NCBI GenBank assembly: GCA_035236585.1
Contig: CP141136.1
Location: 29,418,449-29,482,448, forward strand
DNA: 64,000 nt
Direction: 5' to 3'
DNA from: Warburgia ugandensis
Lineage: Eukaryota > Streptophyta > Magnoliopsida > Canellales > Canellaceae
Shown: positions 10,112 through 22,600 of the stretch, piece by piece
Numbering within the stretch: the stretch's first letter is position 1
How the letters are laid out: each line of letters opens with the position of its first letter
Notes under the pieces: generated by a model
Told to the model about the DNA's origin: nothing
The model's input: only the letters and a program-made list of their open reading frames with translations
The model's database searches: none
Position numbers and translations under genes: made by a program

Positions 10112-11330
10112 ACTTTATTTTTTTATAATATAAATATTTATTTTGCATGAGATTAACAACAAAAACAAGTTAGCTCAATTGGTTATAGAGTGGATATGAA
10201 TACTTTAGAATAAGGGTTCGAATAAGAGTTCAAGTCTCTAAGTAGCCATAAGACAACCTTTTTGGAGAAATTCCATACCCAAAGCCAAGGAATGTGCAAG
10301 TGAAATGAATCTCCTAGGAAATTAAGTTAAACCATAACAAACAAATAATATAAGAGATTGAGTAGAATCTAGAGAATTCTAGGTAGTTAGTAAAGGATGA
10401 TGATACTTAACAAAGAAAGGATAAGATTAGAATATGGCATGGGATAGGATAGGAAGAAGAGGCATATCTAGAAATAAGATAGAACCTAAAATAGTAAAGA
10501 GGGGAATCAAATAAAATAGTAAATAGTTGTTATTTTAATTTATTTTAATTGGTATCATTGTAAATTTTATTTTAGTCAATGAGAATATAGTTGTTAATTT
10601 ATCTAAGTCATTTTGTTATTGAGTTGAACTTTTTTGTTAGTAGATAAAATTTTGTGATTTGCATATTTTTATTAATTTATGTTTTATTTACTTACTTTTG
10701 TTAGTTGTTAGATTAAGTTCATTTCTTATGCTTATATTCCATTAGTTTCCCTATGCATGGGAATGAAAAGTATGTTAAAATATACTAGTCTTAAAATTGG
10801 GTTGTTTTAGGTTAAAAAGCAATTAATATTAATATTAGTTCGATAGAACTCTAAGTTTACATACTTAGTGATTGTTTGAAAGAAAAGGATACCAAGTATA
10901 CTAAGAGAGAGGGTCTATATAAGAGTCTTTGATATTCAGTGCCCTAAGAAGACTAGCTATACTCTGAATATGTAGTCTTATGTTAAGAAACTAGTAATAA
11001 TAAAATATTCGAAGGAACCTTTAAAAGAAATATTTTTAGTGTGTTAGAAACATCCTGCTTCTAATTACATTTGTAGAAAGATCTAGATAGCTTAATCCTT
11101 TAATATTTGATTTCTAATATATTGGATTTTTAATTCCTAGGCTTAGGCTTCATTTCTAGAAATTTTATGAATTTTGTGTGATTTTTAACATATTTAGTTA
11201 ATTAGTTTGGTTTAATTAATCTTTTGGCTAGGTTAAAGTAGTTAAACTAGGATTTAATTGAATTCTATCAATTATAAAGTCCTTCTGGACTGGCCCATAC
11301 TTGCACATTCTATCTTATAATAGAGCCATG
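10112..11330. other. AT-rich insertion or replacement within element A, unclassified
   Basis: The N-terminal half of reverse transcriptase expected here is missing. Instead there is about 1.2 kb of AT-rich DNA that begins TGTAACAACTTT and holds no coding match. Apart from the tRNA-like segment at 10165-10245 I see nothing recognisable. No clear terminal repeat or target duplication was found. Confidence 0.4.
10165..10245 (+). repeat. tRNA-like segment, possible SINE head
   Basis: GTTAGCTCAATTGG resembles a pol III A box. About 45 bases further on, GGGTTCGAATAAG and AGTTCAAGTCTC resemble B boxes, one of them duplicated. The spacing suits a tRNA-derived SINE head or a tRNA relic. No acceptor-stem pairing is evident and no tail or target duplication was found. 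Confidence 0.4.
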
Positions 11331-11339
11331 AACTTGTGA

Positions 11340-12240
11340 TTATTTTTTAAACACATCATTCGCCTACAGATGCACACTTTTTGGGTTATGAAATGCACTT
11401 GTGACTTTCAAAGTTGCATGATGAGTATATTCTCATATACAGTGGAGAGATTTTTTGAGGTGTTCATGGATGATTTTTTAGTGTTTGGGTCTACTTTTGA
11501 TGAGTGTTTGGCCCACCTAGCTCTAGTGTCCACAAGGAGTCAAGAAAATAATTTCTTTCCAAATTGGGAAAATTGCCATTTTATGGTGAAAAGTGGCATG
11601 TGCTAGGGCATATTATTTCATAATAAGGCATAAAGGTAGAGATGGCCAAAGTGGATCTCATCTCTAATCTTCTCCCTCCTAGGACAGCAAAGGAGATCCA
11701 CTCATTTTTGGGCCATGCTGGATTTTACAAACGATTCATTAAAGATTTTAGTAAAATTTCTAGGCCCCTTTGTAATCTGCTAGCAAAGGAGACAATTTTT
11801 AACTTTAATGAAAATTTCATTAAAGCCTTTGAATGTTAGAAAGCTGAACTCACCTTTGAACTCATCATATGACCACCATATTGAAATGCTTCACTTGAAA
11901 TTATGTGTGATGCTTCTGACTATGTGATTAGTGTTCTTTTGGGTCAGCGAATTGCTAAACTTTTCCATATATTTTATTATACTAGTAAGACTCTAAATTA
12001 TGCCCAACTCAACTACTATATTGCAGAGAAAGAGCTATTGGCTATAGTCTTTGCTTTGGAAAAATTTTAGTCCTACCTTTTAGGGACTAAAGTGATAATC
12101 TACTTGAATCATGTAGCATTAGAGTACCTTCTTTCTAAGAACAATGCTAAACATAAACTGGATTTCCATACTACAGGAATTTGATATCAAAATTAGGACA
12201 AGAAAGCTTCTGAGAATGTAGTAGCAGATCACCTATCCAG
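11340..12240 (+). pseudogene. Reverse transcriptase / RNase H remnant of element A
   Basis: The polymerase core appears as FAYR (near 11358), a decayed FGLCNAP-type motif, then FEVFMDDFLVFGSTFDECL with the catalytic DD pair intact (near 11460), and the thumb region EIHSFLGHAGFYKRFIKDFS (11642-11839). RNase H follows with MCDASDYVISVLLG, YYTSKTLNYAQLNYYIAEKE and the terminal ADHLSRL (near 12225). Stops and a frameshift occur at 11600-11640. The fingers region upstream is missing. Confidence 0.85.
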
Positions 12241-12299
12241 GTTGATAATAAAGTCTTTTAGTGAACCTATTCCTATCAAAGAAACTTTCCCTGTTGAGA

Positions 12300-12688
12300 A
12301 ACTTCTACAGGTTTCCATGTTACCTTGGTATGCTAACATTGTCTACTATTTTGTGACAGACAAATTACTAGCACATTATTCAAAGTGAGATAAATCTAAT
12401 TTTCGAGCCAAGGTCAAGAACTTCATATGGAATTATTTGTATTTGTTCAAGGATTGTCTTAATCAAATCATTAGGAGAAGAGTGCCTAACAATATAAATG
12501 ATAACATCATCTCTTTTGTCATGACCATGCTTGTGGGAGCAATTATTGTGCTAAAAATACCTCTATAAAGATTATGTAGTGCGGATTTTATTGGTCGATA
12601 ATTTTTAAGGATTTTTGCATGTACTATAAAACATGTGATTGCTGCTAGAAGTTAGGGAACATTGGCCTTAGGGACATGATTCCACTAG
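12300..12688 (+). pseudogene. Integrase N-terminal (zinc-binding) remnant of element A
   Basis: KFRAKVKNFIW and FKDC (near 12405-12460) precede a zinc-binding HHCC region: HEHACG, FYWSIIFKDF and YYKTCDCC can be read at 12520-12650. The frame runs into DMIPL and is then cut by the Tekay LTR at 12689. The next residues of the same domain resume at 22757, which confirms one interrupted gene. Confidence 0.78.
12684..12688 (+). repeat. Target-site duplication of the Tekay element, left copy (ACTAG)
   Basis: The five bases directly before TGTGACACCCC match the right copy ACTAT (22757-22761) at four of five positions. One point change since insertion explains the mismatch. Confidence 0.75.
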
Positions 12689-15600
12689 TGTGACACCCCG
12701 GTTTCTTTTATAACAATTTTTTTTAATAATATAATAACAACAATCATAGTTGGGATCCCATGTTAAAAAGATTCTATTAATTGTTGTATTAAAACATTTA
12801 TTGAAACCTCCAGGTGTTATTTTCTTTTTTCAAAACATAACAATTATAGTTTAAAACATAATTAAACTTTTTCAATGACACAATTGAAATAATACACATG
12901 TTAAACCAACGTCAAAATCATCGGCGCCTTTATTTTTAAAACAATAAATATCCAAAACACAATAATAATATGGCCCAGGGTCTATCCATCATAACATCCC
13001 ACCTAAATGTCCATCATATGTATAACTATCATAATCAAACCCATAAAATAAAAGTATACAGTTCATAAAGAAAGTCACATGGTATTCCGTTTATTAACTC
13101 ACGTCACTGTCTATCAGTCAAAGTAAAGAAATCTCCCACTGCTATCATGGTCTCTCAACGGTCTTGCCCTTCTTGCTGTCGCGCTCGAGATCTAAGGCAT
13201 TGCAAAACAAAACAATGCATCAACAAGCTATTGCTTGTGTAGGTACATAGACATTTAATGTAATAAAGATGGAACAAATCGAATGACAGTGGTGATATAA
13301 TAAGAAAATCTATCATCTATGAAAATAAAATTATTATAATCAATGCCAACATAATCTCAAAGCATCATGTATGATAAAAACGTGCATCTCATGTATTTAA
13401 AACATGATATGAGCTAATGTAAATGATTATACAATAATAATAGGACACCCCAAGGTACATGGGTCCCACGAGCATCACATACACTCATATCATCTATCAT
13501 GAGTACTCATATCCAACCTTTGAGTGGCATCACACCTGGGTGTATAATCACATCTCCATGCTCATCATGCAAGTACACAGAATAACAGTATGGATAGTCA
13601 TGCTGTAGTGGCAACCCTCCAGGGTCTCAACCACCACCGGTCCCCGTCGACACCATAATGGGAGACTTAATGTCTGTCCCGATGGAAAGGCCCGGAATGG
13701 TAGTGTGGACTATCCATGTTACCAAACCCCTACCAAAAGCGATTTGTGGGCAAGTGTCTATTATATCACAATCAAATAACAAATCTCGAAGGGTGGGTGG
13801 CCAGCCCTACTCCCTCCTAGCATGACATCCACCGGGTAAAAGCATCCGTCAGAAAACCCAAAATATGACAAACATGTATCTTGAAAACCAGGAGCACTTG
13901 TGGTTCAAAATTCCCAAGGCACGCCCCTCATCCTGGGGTTAGCCTCTAAAAGGACCAGCCACCAAGCCTCCACTTTCCTTTCTCATGAAAACCCATTAGT
14001 TTCAATGATGCAATAAGGAAAGAAAATTTCTAATTATGCATAAATATGTAATATCAATCTCATGAAATCATCAATCATAATCCATTCAATATATTTTTGA
14101 AATCAAATATCAATCATAATATATAAAATTCTGAATTTCACAAATTTTTGACTAATTTAAGCAATGCAATTTAAATCACAGTCAATCATGATGCTATGAT
14201 GATGCAAGGTTTTAAAATGAAAATAAAACATTAAATGTCGTCACCTACCTTGATCTGAGATCACTCAACTCGATTGCATAATTCCCTTATCTTGTACGTT
14301 CTGATGTACCTGTTAATACCACAATACTATTTAATGTTATTTATTTCATCATAGGGGAATCTATGGTGATCCAACCATTAGATCATCCTCTAAGATCGTT
14401 AATTATGATTTGGTTCTTAACTTTAGTCCCATCTCATCTTCATCTGTTCGTTTTTGTGTGTATCTAACGTTTATTCCTAAATCTGACGGTTAGATCATCC
14501 TCAGATCAATAATTTTCCAAGATCTTGGTTAGATAAATGGTCTAGATCAATTTATAGAGTAATTACATCTATTTTACTCCTCTTGCCCTTCTTTAGTATC
14601 ATATATTTTCTATTTGTTCAAGTTCTAGGGCCTGATTGCCCTTTGATCGGCCGGATCTAAGTTATTGGATACTATTTTATAATTTTTCCAAATTAAAAGC
14701 GGTCAATGGTAAGTTTTTAGTTAAATCTAGGTCAGTGTCATCAAGATAATTGCAACAGATATTTTCGATTGTGATTTGGACCTCTGTAGCTCTCAAAATC
14801 AAGTTTTTTTGTGAAAATACTTCATAAATTAATATTATTAATTTATAGGGGTCGAGCAGTGCGTTTGCTCCGACTTAAACTGGTGGCCCTGGTTTACACC
14901 GGGTTACACCGACGCCCTAGTTTACACCGAGTTACATTGGCGGCCTGGGGTTACACCGGCGCAACGCGGGAACCAGCGTCGGGGAAGACGACTGAGTCCG
15001 GTATTCGTCGGTGACCCCACAGGTGGCCAAATTTAGTGATTTTTGCACCCTTTTACTCAAAATTTCATGTATTTTTTTATTTTCAACACTCCTTTGGCTT
15101 GATTTTGTAAAATTTAAGATTTTCACTCTATTTTTCTCATGTTCCTAAAAATATCCTACGTACTATTCTTTGTGATTTTCACTTCGTCCACCGTCAGATT
15201 TCCTTCAAACTTAAAGGGTTTGCTCTTAGGTTCCTTATGCACTAGATGGATAGTCCAATATCTATTTTAATGATGTTTTATCAACCTATTTGCATTCCAA
15301 CAGTAGTATATACAGATTTCCAGGAAAAACAACGAACCCTCGTCGTTTTTCCCGACTTTCATGCACATCACTGCCATATACACTACACATGCAAAAGGGG
15401 ATTAGAGGGTTGGGGCTTACCTCAATCAGTTGGGCAGTTGTTGATATTTTTGGATCCTTAGTTGCTGAAAAATATGATTTTTGCAGAGGTTAGGGTTTAA
15501 GGAAAAGGTGCGATGGACAAGATGATGAGATGAGCATACTAGGGGAGAGAGATCATGCTTGAAGGAGGAAGGGAAACTCTTCCCTTATACGCCTTCCCAC

Positions 15601-15890
15601 CAATGATTTTTCTGGTGAAATCGTCATATCTGATAAGGGAAGATGGAAAGGGGTGCCATTATCAAAATTACCCCCTGTATTTCGGGCCCCTCCAAATTAC
15701 CAAACTGCCCTTACAAGTTCAACGGCCCATAACTTCTTTGTTTGAGCTTCATTTTCTGCATTCTTTATGCTGTTGGAATTCTATCGATGTGTACTTCCTA
15801 GTTTTCAAGTTTTCAGCACCAAATTCTATGCATAAATGTTTTAATTTAATTTATTTATTTTATCACTAATTTAAAATTAAAATTGAGGAT
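12689..15890 (-). repeat. 3' LTR of the Tekay element
   Basis: It begins TGTGACACCCCGG on the plus strand and runs to AATTGAGGAT at 15890. It aligns with 19613-22750 along its length but lacks the last six bases (ATTACA) present in the other copy. It keeps about 55 bp near 13700-13755 that the other copy has lost. A cluster of TTTACACCGG/GTTACACCGG variants lies at 14875-14965. Several short frames in it are not genes. Confidence 0.92.
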
Positions 15891-15930
15891 CCTTATTAAA
15901 ATTTTGTCCTTGAAATTTCGATACATACCT
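15891..15930 (-). other. Damaged polypurine tract / 3' LTR junction of the Tekay element
   Basis: On the minus strand the chromovirus 3' signature TTTCAAGGACAAAATTTT is followed by AATAAGG and then directly by ATCCTCAATTTT of the LTR. The purine tract and the LTR's first six bases (TGTAAT) are missing, so a small deletion removed the junction. Confidence 0.7.
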
Positions 15931-16700
15931 TTATGTAAATAACTCTGGGTGGATCCTCCGCATCTCCTCTTTTGTCTCCCATGTGGCCTCCTGTAGTGAA
16001 TGATGCTGCCAAATGACTTTGACTAATGTAATAGTTTTAGTCCTCGACTCCTTGATTTTCGTATCCAGTATGCGCATAGGTCTCTCCTCAAATGTCATGT
16101 CAAGCTGTAACTCTCTTGGGATCTGCTCTAACATGTGTGAGGGATCTGACACATATTTTCTCAGCATGGATACATGGAAAACGTCGTGTACATTTGCCAA
16201 CTATGGTGGTAAGGCTAGCTGGTACGCTATTGACCCAACTTTACGTAATATCTCAAAAGGTCCAATGTACCTGGGGCTAAGCTTCCCTTCATTCCCAAAC
16301 CTCATCACTCCTTTCATGGGGGAAACCTTCAAGAATACATGCTCACCTTCAAATACGCTCTTCCAGTACTTCGAGGTAAACCGAGTATCTCGATCTAATA
16401 TAATCGTCAACCTATCCACAATGATCAATATCTTGTCGTGACTACTAACAGTCCTCGAAAGACCCACAATGAAGTCCATGGTAATATGATCCCACTTCCA
16501 CTCAGGAAGGTCCAATGTTTGAAGTAGTCCTGATGGACGCTGATGGTCAGCTTTGACCTGCTGGCAGGTCAGACACTATGCTACACACTCTCCTACATCC
16601 TTCTTCATCCTGTTCCACCAGAAATGTCTCTTAAGGTCCTGATACATCTTTGTACCTCCAGGATGGATCATATAATAGGACTGATGTGCTTCCTAAAGTA
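15931..16700 (-). pseudogene. Integrase with C-terminal chromodomain, Tekay element, deleted
   Basis: Integrase inserts the cDNA, and its chromodomain guides it to histone-marked heterochromatin. On the minus strand the zinc-binding part (HPGGTKMYQDLKRHFWW, CLTCQQVKADHQRPSG) is readable at 16520-16690. The core begins WKWDHITMDFIVGL (first catalytic Asp). It then jumps to LDRDTRFTSKYW (second Asp) and again to GEHVFLKVSPMKGVMRFG. Two deletions have therefore removed about 30 and about 110 residues, including the catalytic Glu. The tail HDVFHVSMLRKYV leads into a chromodomain (EERPMRILD, VKVIWQHHSLQEATWE) at 15931-16200. Confidence 0.88.
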
Positions 16701-17940
16701 ACTCATGCTTCAAACCATCATCTGTCGGCACTACCAACCTACCCTTGAATCTGACTCCTCCATCTGGTCCTCTCACAAAATCTGCGTTATCTACCAGATC
16801 TTGTGTCTCTTTATCTTTTTCCTGTGCCTCTAAAATCCTATTGAAGAACTTAGACCAAGTTGATAAAATGGCAATCATTACTCCAAACTTCCTACTCAGG
16901 GCATGTGCAACGACGTTAGCCTTCCCAGGATGGTAATGTATTGTGAAGTCGAAGTCCTTGAGATACTCCATCCATCTATGCTGCCTCATGTTCAAATCAC
17001 TTTGAGTAAAGAAGTACTTAAGACTCTTATGATCAGAGAATACCTCAAACTTCTTGCCATAGAGATAATATCTCCAGGACTTCAAGGTGAATACCACTAC
17101 CGTTAACACCAGATTATGTGTCGGGTAATTTACCTCACGTGTCTTCAACTGTCTCGACACATAGGCAATTACCTTCCCATGCTGCATCAACACTGCTCTT
17201 AATCCTTTGCCTGAGGCATTGCAATAAACCACATAACTGACAGCGCTTGATGGTAATGTCAATACTGGGCGGTAGTAAGTTTCCTCTTGAGCTCTTGGAA
17301 GCTCTCCTCATAAGCATCGGTTCAAATGAACTGAGTATCTTTCCTGGTCAAGGTGGTCAATGGTAAAGCAATCTTAGAGAATCCCTCTATGAAACGACTA
17401 TAATATCCTGCCAAACTGAGAAAACTGCATATCTCAGTCACTATCTTGGGCCTCTCCCAATATAGTACTATCTCAACCTTCATTGGATCCACGACCACTC
17501 CATCTTTAGATACGATGTGGCCTAAGAACTGCACTTGATCTAACCAAAAGTCACACTTACTGAACTTGGCATGCAACTGATGTTGACGAAGTGTGTCCAA
17601 TACCATGTGGAGATGGTCCTTGTGTGCCTCATGACTAGGCGAATAAATCAAGATGTCATCAACGAAGACAATCACGAACTTATCCAAGTAAGCTCAGAAG
17701 ACACGGTTCATCAGGTCCATGAACATTGCAGGTGCGTTAGTCAATCCAAACAGCATTACTAAGAACTCATAGTGGCCATAGTGACCCCTAAAAGCAGTCT
17801 TCGAGATGTCCTCTTCTCTAACCCTCAATTGATGATATCCTAACCTCAAGTCTATCTTGGAGGACACTCGTGCTGACTGGATCTGATCAAATAAATCATC
17901 TATGCATGGCAAGGGGTATCAGTTCTTTACAGTAACACTA
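16693..17940 (-). pseudogene. Reverse transcriptase and RNase H, Tekay element
   Basis: The polymerase frame (17694-17912) has [32 protein letters not shown] and [15 protein letters not shown]. After one stop it continues (17322-17687) with the intact catalytic FVDDILIYS and LGHIVSKDGVVVDP. RNase H (16693-17262) shows [18 protein letters not shown], in which Asn replaces the first catalytic Asp usual at this position, then [12 protein letters not shown] and the Tekay-typical [15 protein letters not shown] (Asp to His in the usual VADALSR). These changes plus stops make it inactive. Confidence 0.9.
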
Positions 17941-18034
17941 TTCAACAACCGATAGTCAATGCATAGTCTTAGTGATGTGCTCCCCATGGTGATTCACTTG
18001 TCTTGATGAAGCCCTTATCTAATAACTCTTACAA

Positions 18035-18680
18035 CTATACTTTAAGCTCTCTCAATTCTGCTAGGGCTATATGATATGGTGCCTTAAAGATAGGCAATAT
18101 ACCCGGCACCAAGTCAATAGTAAAGTCGATCTCCCTGCTTGGCGGCAATCCTAGTAACTCCTCAAGGAAAACATTTGCAAACTCACAGACAACATTAATA
18201 TCGTCAAGTTGTGGCTGCCTCTTGTCCTCAACAGTCACATACACGAGGAATGCTCTGCACCCTCGTGAATAGAATCGTGTTGCATAGCAGAGATGATGCA
18301 TGTACTTGCCTGATCCTTTCTGCCCTGAAATAATATTTCTGGTTACCCAGGCATATGAAAAATGACCCACTTCTTTCAGTAGTCTATAGTAGCCCAATAG
18401 TTAGCTAACCAATCCATCCCAAATATAACATCATAGTCGACCATGTCTAATAAAACAAAGTCGGAGTCCATCCTCATGCCTGATATCTCCATGGGTATCT
18501 CCCAAAGATACTTAGTAGTCTCTACTATCTCTCCCACAGGTGTCATAATATCTAACCCAAATGCTAATTTATGCACACATACATCAAGGCAAGATACAAA
18601 AATACATGATGTAAAAGAATGAGTGGACCCTATGTCAAAGAGGGCCCTGGCATGTCAATCTGAGACTAGAAGAGTACCTT
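18035..18680 (-). pseudogene. Retropepsin and start of reverse transcriptase, Tekay element
   Basis: The protease active-site region reads ALFDIGSTHSF (near 18640), where Ile replaces Thr of the usual DTG triad. Downstream VLLDMVDYDVIFGMDWL marks the protease C-terminal half (18376-18576). A second frame (18035-18397) has VFLEELLGLPPSREIDFTID and APYHIA, the conserved entry to chromovirus reverse transcriptase. A frameshift lies near 18390. Confidence 0.85.
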
Positions 18681-18786
18681 CAATGACCTGGCGTGATGCC
18701 TGCACCTGTCCTGATGTGATGGCAAATACTCGTCCCTGACTATGTGGCATAGTAGTCTCTACACCCATCTCGGTTTGCCTCTCTCT

Positions 18787-19474
18787 CTACCCCTTAGGAC
18801 AGTCTTTAATGAAATGACTTACATCTTCACAGTTGAAACACCTGTATGGATGTCTTTGGAAAGGTGCCTTATGCTGTCGCTGTGGTTGGGGCTGCCTCTG
18901 ATGCTGTGGTTTGTCGAATTTATTACACCCTCTCCCAGGGTGCCAACCCTTACACCTATCACATCTTTTCTTCTCTGTGTCTCTCTTAAGCTTCGTCTGT
19001 AGCTGGTAACCTGATGCTCTATGTGCCTGCATAGCACTAAAGGGACTCTTGTCAGACTTGATCCTCTGGTGCAATCTTCATCACATCAAATGTCCTCTCT
19101 GCCTCAAATAACCATCGCTCAGCCTCCTTAGTATCACCATCGCCATAAAAGGATGGCACCATCTTTTAGAATCTTTCTAATATTTTATCTGTCTTCTTAG
19201 GATCACTCGTAGCATCACCCTCTATGGTCTTAGGTGCTGCCTGTATTGGGGGGGTGGAATGAACAGACGAAACCACGGGTGCCACTGGAGGCGATGTGAC
19301 TAGGTTAGGGTTCACGACCTAAATTGAAGTCCTAACCTGCTACTGTATGAGCTGTATCAGCCCTAACATTACCTTGTTCACCAACTCAGCATCTTGATCC
19401 CCTTGATCAGAGGACTCAGCAGGTGGGGCAACGAGTATAGCAGGGGTAGACCTCGTTCTTCTTCGAGGAGCCAT
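18787..19474 (-). pseudogene. gag of the Tekay element, capsid core deleted
   Basis: The start codon is at 19472-19474, opening APRRRTRSTPAI. The N-terminal part runs to FYGDGDTKEAERWLFEAERT and FDVMKIAPED. It is then joined near 19060, with a frameshift, directly to the basic linker (SPFSAMQAHRASGYQ) and the zinc knuckle CFNCEDVSHFIKDC (CX2CX4HX4C, near 18810-18850). The capsid domain that normally lies between is gone. A premature stop occurs in the N-terminal part. Confidence 0.82.
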
Positions 19475-19596
19475 CTGTCAAAGATTTAAATACCACTAAG
19501 TGTAGGTTCCTCTCTCCTAGTTCCTCTTTAACTACAATTTATGGACTATTACCCATATATAAATGGACAATTGTAAAGATTATGATGGAATAGACT

Positions 19597-19610
19597 GGGC
19601 TCTAATACCA
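19597..19610 (-). promoter_or_regulatory. Primer binding site for tRNA-iMet, Tekay element
   Basis: The plus strand reads GGGCTCTAATACCA, matching the 3' end of initiator tRNA-Met with one change (usual GCTCTGATACCA). It lies two bases from the 5' LTR end at 19613. Confidence 0.88.
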
Positions 19611-19612
19611 AT

Positions 19613-22600
19613 TGTGACTCCCCAAATTTTTTTATAATATAATAATAATAGTTGTAGTCAGGATCCCATGCTGAAAAGATTCTATTAATTGTTTTATTAA
19701 AACATTTATGGAAACCTCTGGGTGTTATTTTCTTTTTCTAAAACATCACAATTATAGTTTAAAACATAATTAAAAATTTTCAATGACGCAATTGAAATAA
19801 TACACATGTTAAACCAACGTCAAAATCATTGGCGCCTTTATTTTCAAAACAATAAATATCCAAAACACAATAATAATGTGGCTCAGGGTCTATCCATCAT
19901 AACATCCCACCTAAATGTCCATCATATGTATAACTATTATAATCAAACCCATAAAATAAAAGTATACAGTTCATAAAGAAAGTCATATGGTACTCCTTTT
20001 ATTAACACATGTCACTATCTATCAGTCAAAGTAAAGAAATCTCCCACTGCTATCATGGTCTCTCAATAGTCTTACCCTTCCTGCTATCGCGCTAGAGATC
20101 AAAGGCATTGCTAAAACAAAGCAATGCCTCAGCAAGCTATTGCTTGTGTAGGTACATAGACATTTAATGTAATAAAGATGGAACAAATCGAATGACAGTG
20201 GTGATAATAAGAAGATCTATCATCTATGAAAAATAAAATCATTATAATCAATGCCAACATAATCTCAAAGCATCATGTACGATAAAACATGCATCTCATG
20301 GATTTAAAACATGATATGAGCTAATGTAAATGAGCATACAATAATAACAGGGTACCCCAAGGTACATGGGTCCCACGAGCATCACATACACTCGTATCAC
20401 CGGTCATTAGTACTCATATCCAACCTCTGAGTGTCGTCACACCTAGGTATATAATCACATCTCCATGCTTATCATGCAAGCACACAGAATAAGAGTATAG
20501 ATCATCATGCCGCAGTGGTAACCCTCGAGGGTCTCAACCACCGCCGCTTCCCATTGACACCGTAATGGGAGACTTAACGTCTGTCCCCATGGAAAGGCCC
20601 AGATTGGTAGTCTATCATATCACAATCACATCACAAATCTAGGAGGGTGGGTGGCTAGCCCTACTCCCTCCTAGTATGACATCCACCGAGTGAAAGCACT
20701 TGTCATAAAACCCAAAACATGAAAAACACGTATCTTGAAAATTAGGAGCACTCGTGGTTCGAAATCCCCAATGCACTCCCCTCATCCTAGGGTTAGCCTC
20801 TAAAAGGACCAGCCACTAAGCCTCCACTTTCCTTTCTCATGAAAACCTATCAGTTTCAATAATACAATAAGGAAAGAAAATTTCTAATTATGCATAAATA
20901 TATAATATCAATCTCATGAAATCATCAATCATAATCCATTCAATATATTGTCGAAATCAAATATCAATCATAATATATATAATTCTGAGTTTCATAATTT
21001 TTTGACTAATTTAAACAATGCAATTTAAATCATAGTCAATCATGATGCTATGATGATGTAAGGTTTTAAAATCAAAACAAGACATCAAATGTCGTCACCT
21101 ACCTTGATATGAGATCACTCAACTCAAGTGTATAATCCCCTTATCTTATACATTTCGATGTACCTGTCAATACCACAATACTATTTGATGTTATTTATTT
21201 CATCATAAGGGAATCTATGGTGATCAAACCATTAGATCACCCTCTAAGATCTTTAATTATGATTCGGTTCTTAACTTTAGTCCCATCTCATCTTCATCTA
21301 TTCATTTTTGTTTGTATCTAATGTTTATTCCTAAATCTGACGATCAAATCACCCTTAGATCAATAATTTTCCAAGATCTTGCTTAGATAAATAGTCTAGA
21401 TCAATTTATAGAGTAATTACATCTAATTTACTCCTCTTGCCCTTCTTTAGTATCATATATTTTCTATTTGTTCAAGTTCTAGGGCCTGATCACCCTTTGA
21501 TCAACCAGATTTAAGTTATTGGATGCTATGTTATAATTTTTATAAATTAAAAGTGGTCAATGGTAAGTTTTTAAGTTAAATATAGGTTCACGTCATCAAG
21601 ATGATTGCAATGGATGCCTTCGATCGTGATTTGGACCTCTGTGGCTCTCAAAATCAAGTTTTTTGTGAAAATACTTCATAAATTAATATTATTAATTCAT
21701 AGGGGTCGGGTGGCGCATTTGCACCGGTTTATACCGGCGGCTCCGGTTTACACTGGGTTACATCAGTGCCCTAATTTACACTGAGTTACACCAGCAGCCC
21801 CGGTTTACACTGGCACGATGCGGGAACTAGCATTGGGGAAGACAACCGAAGTTTGGTCGTCGCCAGTAACCCCACAGGTGCCCAAATTTAGTGATTTTTG
21901 CTCTCTTATGCTCAGAATTTCATGTATTTTCTATTTTCAACACTCTTTTAGCTTGATTTTGCTAAAAACTAAGGTTTTTACTCAATTTTTCTCATGTTCC
22001 TAAAATTTTCCTACATATTGTTCTTCGTGAATTCCAGCTTCGTCCACCGTCAGATTTCCCTCAAACTTAAAGAGTTTGTTCTTGGGTTCCTTATGCATTA
22101 GATGGATGGTCCAATCCCTATTTTAATGATATTTTATCAACTTATTTGCATTCCAACGATAGCATATATAGATTTCCAAGAAAAATGACGAACCCTCCTC
22201 GTTTTTCCTGACTTTCATGCACGTCACTACTGTATACACTACACATGAAAAAGGGGATTAGAGGGTTGGGTCTTACCTCGATTAGCTGGGTGGTTGTTTA
22301 CGCTGTCAGATCCCTAGTTTCCAGAAAAGTACAATTTTTTGTAGAGGTTAGGGTTTAAGGAAAAGGCGCAATGGAGAAGATGATGAGAGGAGTAGACTAA
22401 GGGAGAGAGATGGTGCTTGGGAAGGAAGAAGGGAAACTCTTCCCTTATACACTTTCCCTCTGATGATTTTTTCAGAAAAATCATTGGATCTGATAAGGGA
22501 AGATGGAAAGGGATGCCGTTATTAAAACTACCCCTGTATTTCGGGCCCCTCCAAATTACCAAACTGCCCTTACAAGTTCAACAGCCCATAACTTCTTCGT

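Larger units (their letters stand above)
7458..12688 (+). mobile_element. Element A, block 1: decayed Athila/Tat-group retrotransposon (gag to integrase N-terminus)
   Basis: Successive plus-strand matches to gag, retropepsin, reverse transcriptase, RNase H and integrase zinc-binding motifs appear in the normal Ty3/gypsy order, broken by many stops and frameshifts. The block starts abruptly at the TR-GAG LTR and ends at the Tekay LTR (12689). Its integrase resumes at 22757. Its 5' LTR must lie left of the window. It is the oldest layer seen here, since three other elements are inserted into it. Confidence 0.85.

Noticed and set aside
10165-10245. Functional tRNA gene
   Set aside because: No pairing acceptor stem, anticodon arm or intact T arm could be drawn. 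Only box-like strings are present.
15246-15869. Several overlapping frames, mirrored at 22417-22704
   Set aside because: They lie in the Tekay LTRs. The copies are not conserved as coding between the two LTRs.
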